Assembly (NCBI GenBank): GCA_030637025.1
Contig: DAOVVV010000054.1
Location: 1-11,008 of the forward strand
Source: JAGLHV01 sp023143305 [NCBI: Clostridia bacterium]
Lineage (GTDB): Bacteria; CBDUZB01; JAGLHV01
Length of the DNA stretch: 11,008 nt
Reading direction: 5' to 3'
The position numbers and the translations under genes are program-made. The notes under the pieces are model-generated. The model was not told where the DNA came from and ran no database searches. It saw nothing but the letters and a program-made list of their open reading frames with translations. Within the stretch, counting starts at the first letter, position 1; each line of letters starts with the position of its first letter. Below, piece after piece: positions 5,913 to 11,008 of the stretch.

Positions 5913-6464
5913 ATGAGAGTTTTTGTTGCTATTGAATTACCTGAGGAAAAGAAAGAGCAACTTGTATTAGGTAGAAAAAGTTTAGAAAAAGTAAATGCAG
6001 AGGTGAAATGGATAGAAAAAAACGCAATACATTTTACCTTGAAGTTTTTAGGAGAAGTATCAGGGAGTAAAGTAGAGGAAATTAAAAATAATTTAAGACA
6101 TGCAATTTCCGGGTTTGGGCCTTTCAAAATAAACATTAAAGGGTTCGGGGTTTTTCCTCATTATGTTAACCCCCGTATAATTTGGGTAGGAATCCAGGAG
6201 AGAGAAAAGTTAAAACAATTACATCAAATAGTCGAAGAGACTTGTTTTTTATCAGGATTTGAAAAAGAAAAAAGAGATTTTATTGCTCATCTTTCTTTGG
6301 GCAGGGTTCGTTATTTGAAAGACAAGAATGGATTAATTCAAAAAATTAAAGAACTTAATACTCTTTCTTTTGGCGAAATTCAAATCAAAGAAATTTCTTT
6401 GATGGAAAGCTGGTTGTATCCCAGTGGGGCAAAATATACTTGTTTAGAAAAAATAAACTTGTAA
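5913..6464 (+). CDS. thpR: RNA 2',3'-cyclic phosphodiesterase (LigT/ThpR family)
   Basis: 183-residue member of the 2H phosphoesterase family, which opens 2',3'-cyclic phosphates on RNA ends (and can join tRNA halves in vitro). The opening RVFVAIELPEE is typical. The two catalytic motifs are H40-F-T-L and H126-L-S-L; the second has Ser in the Thr position, a substitution compatible with the H-x-[T/S]-x pattern. Length is normal. The ribosome site before the ATG is weak. It heads the + strand group thpR-ruvX-mltG-mltD, although 199 bp separate it from ruvX. recA, a frequent neighbour elsewhere, is not present. Confidence 0.9.
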   Translation: MRVFVAIELPEEKKEQLVLGRKSLEKVNAEVKWIEKNAIHFTLKFLGEVSGSKVEEIKNNLRHAISGFGPFKINIKGFGVFPHYVNPRIIWVGIQEREKLKQLHQIVEETCFLSGFEKEKRDFIAHLSLGRVRYLKDKNGLIQKIKELNTLSFGEIQIKEISLMESWLYPSGAKYTCLEKINL

Positions 6465-6663
6465 ATTAGATATTTGTTTAGCAATAATTAAGTTCCGTCA
6501 GGGTTTTAATTCAATGAGACTTAGAGTTTTTTCAGTTGCGCTGACAAAAACTATGCAGTTGAATTGTACCTGAGTGACTGCAGGGAGTCGAAGGGGCTTG
6601 GGTGTATTACCCGGCAGCAAGCTGCGGGGTAGTTGATATGTCTATGAAGGAAGGTGTTTAGTT
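6465..6663. other. thpR-ruvX intergenic region with hairpin
   Basis: 199 bp without a supported ORF. It contains a strong hairpin at 6608-6631 (tacccggcagc-aa-gctgcggggta, one mismatch in 11 pairs) that lacks a T tract. Upstream, at 6568-6599, is a stretch with cctgag and gtcgaagggg that resembles the core of the 2.6-kb repeats. The ribosome site of ruvX (aaggaagg, 6647-6654) lies at its end. I see no clear terminator or promoter. Confidence 0.6.
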
Positions 6664-7080
6664 TTGCGAATATTAGGTGTTGATTACGGAGAAAAAAGAA
6701 TTGGATTAGCAATAAGCGATCCGTTAGCAATAATTGCACAGGGTTTAAAAGTTGTTTCTGCTGAAGATTTCTTTAAGGATGAAAAAATAGAGGAATTTAA
6801 AAGTTTAATTAAAGAATTTAAAATTAGTAAAATAGTTGTTGGATTTCCGATAAACATGGATGGGGGAACAGGAAAAAAAGCAAAGGAGACTATGGTTTTT
6901 GTTGAGCAGTTAAAAAAATGTATTTCCGTGCCTTTGGTGTTATGGGATGAAAGGCTTAGTACTGTAGCAGCGGAAAATGTTTTAATCAATGCAGATCTTT
7001 CCCGTAAACGAAGGAAAAAAGTAATAGATAAAGTGGCTGCGGCAGTGATTTTACAAGGATATTTGGATTCTCCAAAATAA
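6664..7080 (+). CDS. ruvX: YqgF/RuvX family RNase H-fold nuclease
   Basis: 138 residues, the usual length of the YqgF family. Members are implicated in pre-16S rRNA 5'-end processing and were proposed as Holliday junction resolvases. Motifs in order: RILGVDYGEKRIGLAISDP at the N-terminus with the first catalytic Asp, IVVGFPINMDGG, LWDERLST with the catalytic Glu, and DKVAAAVILQGYLD with the last Asp. The TTG start at 6664 gives exactly the conserved N-terminus and follows a strong ribosome site ending at 6654. mltG follows 7 bp later, suggesting co-transcription. Confidence 0.95.
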   Translation: MRILGVDYGEKRIGLAISDPLAIIAQGLKVVSAEDFFKDEKIEEFKSLIKEFKISKIVVGFPINMDGGTGKKAKETMVFVEQLKKCISVPLVLWDERLSTVAAENVLINADLSRKRRKKVIDKVAAAVILQGYLDSPK

Positions 7081-7087
7081 AAAATAG

Positions 7088-8032
7088 ATGAATAAAAAAA
7101 AATGGATAATAATTTTATCTTGTTTATTGGTTACAATGTTTATGATTGTAATTTTGTTAAATTGTTCTCATAAATCCTCTATTAAAGAAGGGGTAATTAC
7201 GATTGAACAGGGAATGAATTCCGGTGGGATAGTGGATTTGTTAGTGGAGAAAGGGATAATTAAAAGTAAAAGATATTTTCTTTTATTGGTCAATTTCAAA
7301 AGAGTACATAAGAGGATTAAAGCAGGCACTTATAAATTGAATTCCGGGATGTCAACAAGGGAAATAATTGATATTTTGGCAAGTGGAAAAGTATTTTATA
7401 ATAAAGTAACTATTCCTGAGGGGTTTACTGTTAAGCAAATTGCCCAATTGTTGGTGGAAAAAAATATTCTTTATTCCTGTGATGAGTTTCTGCAGATAGT
7501 AAAAAAAAGAAACTTAGAAGGATATTTATTTCCGGAGACTTATTTTCTTTTGCCCGGGACAAAAGAAGAGGAAATTATTGAAATAATGAGGCGTCAGTTT
7601 TTTAAAGTTTTTACTCCACAAATGGGAAGGAGAACCAAAGAGTTTAACTTGAATCAACGTGAGGTGGTAATTCTTGCTTCTTTAATTGAAAAGGAGGCAA
7701 AGGATGAAAGTGAGAGAAATTTAATTTCAGCAGTTTTTCATAACCGGTTAAATAAACGTTGGAGATTAGAATCTTGTGCTAGTGTGCGTTATGTTTTAGA
7801 CAAGTGGCAAAAACCGCTGACTTACAAGGATTTAGAAATTAATTCTAAATATAACACTTATCGGTATTATGGTTTACCGGTTGGCCCGGTGTGTAATCCC
7901 GGATTGGCTTCGTTAAAAGCAGCATTGTATCCGGTTGATTCGGAGGTAATGTTTTTTGTGGCTAAAGGAGATGGGACACATAAATTTTCTAAATATTATA
8001 AGGAGCATCTTTTAAAAAAAAGAAAGAATTAA
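7088..8032 (+). CDS. mltG: Endolytic murein transglycosylase MltG (YceG-like)
   Basis: 314 residues. A single N-terminal transmembrane segment (about residues 6-26) anchors it in the inner membrane with the catalytic part outside. A LysM-like subdomain precedes VTIPEGFTVKQIAQLL (about 107-122). The catalytic region carries LEGYLFPETY (143-152), ASLIEKEAK with the catalytic-type Glu near 201, and GLPVGPVCNPG (262-272), all hallmark YceG motifs. It cleaves nascent glycan strands and is thought to set strand length. It lies 7 bp after ruvX and has no ribosome site of its own, so it probably depends on translational coupling. The ruvX-mltG pairing is common in bacteria. Confidence 0.95.
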   Translation: MNKKKWIIILSCLLVTMFMIVILLNCSHKSSIKEGVITIEQGMNSGGIVDLLVEKGIIKSKRYFLLLVNFKRVHKRIKAGTYKLNSGMSTREIIDILASGKVFYNKVTIPEGFTVKQIAQLLVEKNILYSCDEFLQIVKKRNLEGYLFPETYFLLPGTKEEEIIEIMRRQFFKVFTPQMGRRTKEFNLNQREVVILASLIEKEAKDESERNLISAVFHNRLNKRWRLESCASVRYVLDKWQKPLTYKDLEINSKYNTYRYYGLPVGPVCNPGLASLKAALYPVDSEVMFFVAKGDGTHKFSKYYKEHLLKKRKN

Positions 8033-8077
8033 AAAAATATTTTTGAAAAGATTATATAAAAAAGGAAGGAAATTGAA

Positions 8078-9418
8078 ATGAAAAAAAATAGAGTTTTAAT
8101 CGTTTTGTTTATGTTTTTTCTTATACCCAGTTGTGTGGGTTTGAAAAATAAAAGGAATACTAAGGGGCCAAACGTAGGAGGGAGTTATCTTTCGCGTAAT
8201 GTGTCTTTTGAGAAAAGATTTAAAATAGCAACTCAACTATATAAAAGCGGTGTGGAAAAGTTTGATATTCAGGAATGGTATTCTGCAAAAGCAGATTTTA
8301 ATTATGCTCTTAAACATTTACTTGATTGTTCCAGGGGAAAGGATAATGATGAGTTGGTTCGTAAGCAAAGTACATTGCTTAGTCAAATCTGTTTATTTCA
8401 GATAAAGTTAAATAAAATTATTTATGGAATTGCTCCTGATGTGGATAAAAAAGATTTTTCTTTCCCTATCACTTTCAATAGCCGAATAGAAAGATGGTTG
8501 GAATATTATGTTACTTCCGGGAGAAAATATTTTGGTTTATGGCTGAGACGTTCGGGAAAATATGCTCCATGGATGAAAGAAGTTTTGATCAAGGAAGGAA
8601 TTCCGGAAGAATTGGTTTATGTTGCATTAGTGGAAAGTGGGTTTAATCCTGTAGCTCGTTCACCCAAACAAGCGGTAGGAATTTGGCAGTTTATTAAGGG
8701 AACAGGAAAAATTTATGGGTTAAACCGTAATTCATGGGTAGACGAAAGACGACATCCGGAAAAGTCTACTCTTGCTGCGGCAGAGCATTTAAAAGAGCTT
8801 TATCAGTTTTTTGGTTCATGGGAATTGGCGCTGGCTGCCTATAACGCCGGCCGGGGACGGATAGAAAGAGCGATTAAACAACAAAAAACTAATGATTTTT
8901 GGGAATTGATTCTTCCTGCGGAAACAGAAGCATATGTTCCTAAAATTATGGCTACCATAATGATTTTTAGGGAACCGGAAATATTCGGTTTTCTTCCGGA
9001 ACTTGATAATTTGATAAAAGCGGATGAGGTGGTTATTAAAGGATGTGTTGACTTAAAAACAATTGCCGAATGTTGTGAAGTGTCTTTGAAAGAAATTGTT
9101 GATTTAAATCCGGAGTTAAGAAAAAGGTGTACGCCTGCAGGTATAAAGGAATATAGTATTCAATTACCTTCGGGGACAAAAGATATTTTTAATCTTAAGT
9201 TTTCCCGTCTATCTCCCGGAGAGAAATATCTGACTAAAGCAGAAATTAATAAGAGGAAGATAAAAGGACGATATGTTATTTATAGAGTTAGAAAAGGGGA
9301 TTGCTTAAGTAGCATTGCCCGTAAATTCAGAACATCAGTTTCTAGTATAAAAAAGTGGAATAAAATTGCTCGAAAACGTTATATTCATCCTAAAGATAAA
9401 TTAAGAATTTATAGATAG
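8078..9418 (+). CDS. mltD: MltD-like lipoprotein lytic transglycosylase with C-terminal LysM
   Basis: 446 residues. A lipoprotein signal is present: basic start, hydrophobic residues 6-16 and a lipobox IPSC with Cys19. A non-conserved helical region follows. The SLT (family 1 lytic transglycosylase) domain spans about residues 160-300, with catalytic Glu186 in LVESGFNP, AVGIWQFIKGTG and ALAAYNAGRGRI. TEAYVPKIMA follows. Residues 318-365 form a degenerate LysM-like segment, and residues 398-446 a better LysM (YRVRKGDCLSSIARKF). It should sit in the outer membrane facing the periplasm and cut peptidoglycan. It starts 45 bp after mltG behind a good ribosome site (aaggaagg), so mltG and this gene probably form one unit. 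The mltD symbol is by architecture; exact orthology is unproven. Confidence 0.9.
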   Translation: MKKNRVLIVLFMFFLIPSCVGLKNKRNTKGPNVGGSYLSRNVSFEKRFKIATQLYKSGVEKFDIQEWYSAKADFNYALKHLLDCSRGKDNDELVRKQSTLLSQICLFQIKLNKIIYGIAPDVDKKDFSFPITFNSRIERWLEYYVTSGRKYFGLWLRRSGKYAPWMKEVLIKEGIPEELVYVALVESGFNPVARSPKQAVGIWQFIKGTGKIYGLNRNSWVDERRHPEKSTLAAAEHLKELYQFFGSWELALAAYNAGRGRIERAIKQQKTNDFWELILPAETEAYVPKIMATIMIFREPEIFGFLPELDNLIKADEVVIKGCVDLKTIAECCEVSLKEIVDLNPELRKRCTPAGIKEYSIQLPSGTKDIFNLKFSRLSPGEKYLTKAEINKRKIKGRYVIYRVRKGDCLSSIARKFRTSVSSIKKWNKIARKRYIHPKDKLRIYR

Positions 9419-9562
9419 AGATGATTAGGATATAATAAATTGCATATACAAAAATATATAGTTTAAAAGAAAGTATTAATTAAGTAAATTGTACAATTTA
9501 AAAAAATATATTTTTATTAGTAATTTTAGAGGGAATAATTTTAAAAAAAAGAGGAACAAAAA
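9419..9562. other. AT-rich intergenic region with 16-bp palindrome
   Basis: 144 bp, nearly all A and T. A perfect 16-bp palindrome, taaattgtacaattta, occupies 9485-9500 and could be an operator. A TATAAT at 9431-9436 lacks a good -35 box, so the promoter of the next gene remains unclear. The ribosome site gagga lies 7 bases before the next ATG. Confidence 0.45.
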
Positions 9563-10081
9563 ATGAGTTTAAAAAACAAGAAGATAATAATTCTTGTGGA
9601 AAATCAATATCAGGATTTGGAACTATGGTATCCTCTTTTGAGGTTGAAGGAAGAAAATGCCCGGGTATTAGTTGTTGGGACCGGAACGGAAAGAATTTAT
9701 AAAGGAAAGTATGGTTATCCTGTGGAACCCGATAAAGATATCGGGCAGGTCAAGATTAATGATTTCGATGCGATAATTATTCCCGGTGGTTGGGCCCCTG
9801 ATTTTCTGCGGCGTCATCAACAAGTTGTTTTGTTAGTAAGAGAAGCTTTTTATTCGGGAAAAGTAATTGCTGCTATTTGTCACGGCCCTTCATTATTGGT
9901 ATCGGCTCAGGTATTAAAAGGAAAAAAGATTACTTGTTTTATGGCTATAAAGGATGATGTAGAAAGTGCCGGAGCTAAATTTGAAGATAAAGAAGTTGTT
10001 GTCGACGGGAATTTAATTACTTCAAGAAAGCCGGAAGATTTGCCTCGTTTCTGTCAGGAGATAATAAAAAAAATAAAATAA
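9563..10081 (+). CDS. DJ-1/PfpI family protein
   Basis: 172 residues, single-domain class I glutamine amidotransferase-like fold of the PfpI/DJ-1 type. The nucleophile elbow is AICHGPS with Cys106 and His107. The Glu that lies near the nucleophile in this family is probably E13 (VENQYQDLE). IIIPGGWAPDFLR (71-83) is the characteristic oxyanion-hole region. The closest types are PfpI/YhbO/YajL proteins, variously described as proteases, chaperones or enzymes acting on glycated substrates; the sequence cannot decide between these. No signal peptide, so cytosolic. It is separated from mltD by 144 AT-rich bases and is followed by a separate promoter, so it may be transcribed alone. Confidence 0.9.
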   Translation: MSLKNKKIIILVENQYQDLELWYPLLRLKEENARVLVVGTGTERIYKGKYGYPVEPDKDIGQVKINDFDAIIIPGGWAPDFLRRHQQVVLLVREAFYSGKVIAAICHGPSLLVSAQVLKGKKITCFMAIKDDVESAGAKFEDKEVVVDGNLITSRKPEDLPRFCQEIIKKIK

Positions 10082-10087
10082 TTTTTC

Positions 10088-10116
10088 TTGACGGAAATAC
10101 TGCATTAATGTATACT
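10088..10116 (+). promoter_or_regulatory. Sigma-70-type promoter of the lysine-rich protein gene
   Basis: TTGACG (10088-10093), exactly 17 bp, then TATACT (10111-10116). The expected start is near 10123, leaving a leader of about 78 nt before the ATG at 10201. It follows the DJ-1/PfpI stop by only a few bases. Confidence 0.8.
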
Positions 10117-10200
10117 AATGACAGTATAAAAATGTAGTTAGTAAAAAAATAGTTTTTTTGAAAACTAGATTTTATATAAAGGAAGGAGGTGAAAGAGATT

Positions 10201-10512
10201 ATGGCAGAAAAAGTAGAAAAAGCAGGGATTAAAAGGGAAAAAGGGTTTTTGTATTATCTGGATAAACAGGGTGATATTTCCAAAGCGAGCATGGTGAGAG
10301 GAAAGAAAAAAGGAGGAAAACCCGTAAAAGTATCTAAGTTAGGGATAAAGAGAGAAGAAGGTTTCCTTTACTATATTGACAAACAGGGAGATGTTTCCAG
10401 AGCGAAGATGGCTCGCGGGAGAAAAAAGGCTAAGAAGAAAGTAGTAGCCAAGAAGAAAAAAGTAGTAGCTAAGAAGAAAAAAGTAGTAGCTAAGAAAAAA
10501 AAGAAAAAATAA
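10201..10512 (+). CDS. Lysine-rich protein with two copies of a 29-residue module
   Basis: 103 residues. Residues 9-37 and 48-76 are repeats of one module (GIKRE-GFLYY-DKQGD-S-A-M-RG-KK) with 22 of 29 positions identical. The C-terminal tail (77-103) is almost only Lys with three VVA steps and is encoded by 21-bp DNA repeats at 10450-10470 and 10471-10491, plus an 18-bp version before them. The very basic tail suggests nucleic-acid binding, like histone H1-type or ribosome-associated basic proteins, but this is inference. I do not recognise a named family. The ATG at 10201 is preferred because a very strong ribosome site (aaggaggt, 10183-10190) precedes it by ten bases; a GTG at 10189 would overlap that site. 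The gene has its own promoter and terminator and is probably well expressed. Confidence 0.85.
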   Translation: MAEKVEKAGIKREKGFLYYLDKQGDISKASMVRGKKKGGKPVKVSKLGIKREEGFLYYIDKQGDVSRAKMARGRKKAKKKVVAKKKKVVAKKKKVVAKKKKKK

Positions 10513-10537
10513 TCTTGTGATGAGAAATTAAAAAAAA

Positions 10538-10574
10538 CTCTTCTTTTATTTGAATAAAAGGGGAGTTTTTTTTT
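10538..10574 (+). terminator. Intrinsic terminator of the lysine-rich protein gene
   Basis: Arms 10538-10550 and 10553-10565 pair over 13 positions, including two G-U pairs, around a 2-nt loop, followed by nine T's. It lies 26 bp after the stop codon. A-rich sequence before the stem would also pair with the T tract, so it may work on both strands. Confidence 0.85.
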
Positions 10575-10577
10575 GTC

Positions 10578-10605
10578 TTGACAAAGAAAAAAAAGGTGCT
10601 ATATT
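10578..10605 (+). promoter_or_regulatory. Strong sigma-70-type promoter of an orphan RNA unit
   Basis: TTGACA (10578-10583), a 16-bp A-rich spacer, then TATATT (10600-10605). It starts four bases after the T tract of the preceding terminator. The expected start point is about 10611-10614. Confidence 0.8.
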
Positions 10606-10610
10606 CATTA

Positions 10611-10809
10611 ATAGAAGCGAAGAAGTTTCCTGGGGGTAAAGGCCGCAGGAATAAAAAATTTTCCAGGGCCATTAGAGCCTACCCGTCTTCCAGGATAAGG
10701 TAAAAGTGCAATTTTTATGAATAAAAAAGGGTAGGCTCTCCAAATTGCCGAATTGTTCTATTTGTTTTTGATAAGTAAAAAACAGATAGGATAATTCGGT
10801 TTTTTTTTT
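10611..10809 (+). ncRNA. Candidate small RNA of about 200 nt, family not recognised
   Basis: A complete transcription unit without a credible ORF. Three stems are visible. Arms 10627-10635 / 10643-10651 form 8 of 9 pairs. Arms 10674-10684 / 10729-10739 (agagcctaccc / gggtaggctct) form a perfect 11-bp stem closing a 44-nt loop. The last is a long terminator stem. I looked for signatures of SRP RNA, tmRNA, RNase P RNA and tRNA and found none. A 6S-like single long bulged hairpin is not obvious, because the ends do not pair. It could also be a leader ending in an attenuator for a gene beyond the window, or a lineage-specific regulatory RNA. The start is estimated from the promoter. Confidence 0.6.
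10748..10809 (+). terminator. Long intrinsic terminator of the orphan RNA unit
   Basis: Arms 10748-10769 and 10778-10799 pair at all 22 positions, three of them G-U, around an 8-nt loop, followed by ten T's (10800-10809). G-U pairs in one direction suggest the structure is selected as RNA from the + strand. This stem is unusually long for a simple terminator. Confidence 0.9.
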
Positions 10810-10867
10810 AACCAGGGGTGGTTTTGGGTTATTCTTAAATAATGTGGATAAGGGGGGAATAAAGGCG

Positions 10868-11008
10868 AAATATGTTTCTCTCTGGACGCATAATTTTACC
10901 CTACGGGCACGCAAAAACAAGCTAAAAATAAGCAACTCGCTTTGCTCAGACAGGCTTATTTTTTTAACGCTTATTTTTACTAAAATTTGCTATATCGTTC
11001 GAAACACA
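10868..11008. repeat. Terminal copy of the 187-bp repeat, identical to bases 1-141
   Basis: All 141 bases match the first 141 bases of the window, whereas tandem copies 1 and 2 at the left end differ from each other at about ten positions. The exact identity and its length suggest an overlap of assembly-graph nodes at a dispersed repeat rather than a biological terminal redundancy. Confidence 0.95.

Noticed and set aside
10800-10867. T-box leader controlling gltX across the closed contig ends
   Set aside because: ggggtgg at 10815-10821 superficially recalls the T-box motif, but it lies after the terminator and no specifier stem or antiterminator is apparent.
10672-10935. 87-residue ORF on the - strand at the right end
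   Set aside because: It is antisense to the structured RNA unit and its terminator and enters the repeat; composition is low-complexity with no family resemblance.
1-11008. Circular plasmid or phage genome
   Set aside because: No replication, partition, mobilisation or phage genes; all recognised genes are chromosomal housekeeping genes, and the end identity is explained by a dispersed repeat.

Overview
The window is AT-rich chromosomal DNA from a bacterium. It carries housekeeping genes on the + strand: gltX, a DUF1844 gene, tRNA-Gln(CUG), mnmG, thpR, ruvX, mltG, an mltD-like lipoprotein gene and a DJ-1/PfpI gene. One stand-alone receiver gene lies on the - strand. A lipoprotein lytic transglycosylase with LysM modules points to a Gram-negative (diderm) envelope. 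The gene mix, TTG/GTG starts and many short dispersed repeats resemble uncultured candidate phyla such as Omnitrophota and relatives, but I cannot place it firmly.

Layout. 1-430: a 187-bp repeat with nested inverted repeats, in two full tandem copies and a 50-bp stub. 430-565: further repeat debris and a perfect hairpin. 566-2463: gltX overlapped by a DUF1844 gene, then tRNA-Gln at 2488-2559. 2559-2851: palindromes, a duplicated repeat module and a near-perfect 15-bp-arm palindrome. 2877-3331: a hipB-type regulator behind an array of five operator-like sites, followed by a 26-codon stub of hipA. 3366-5255: mnmG. 5279-5840: a receiver gene convergent with mnmG, its consensus promoter, and the divergent promoter of thpR. 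5913-9418: thpR, ruvX, mltG, mltD. 9563-10081: DJ-1/PfpI protein. 10088-10574: a monocistronic unit, with promoter and terminator, for a lysine-rich protein built from two copies of a 29-residue module. 10578-10809: a second complete promoter-to-terminator unit with no ORF, probably an unassigned small RNA of about 200 nt. 10868-11008: another copy of the 5' repeat.

The first and last 141 bases are identical. This is best read as a contig broken at a dispersed repeat, not as a 10.87-kb plasmid, because the genes are core chromosomal ones and 141 equals a default final k-mer of a common short-read assembler.

How the genes fit together: gltX, tRNA-Gln and mnmG belong to tRNA charging and wobble-uridine modification. 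ThpR acts on RNA ends and RuvX is a YqgF-fold nuclease. MltG and the MltD-like protein cut peptidoglycan glycan strands. The most unusual material is the helically spaced operator array in front of the orphaned hipB, the orphan RNA gene at 10.6-10.8 kb, and the duplicated-module basic protein next to it.
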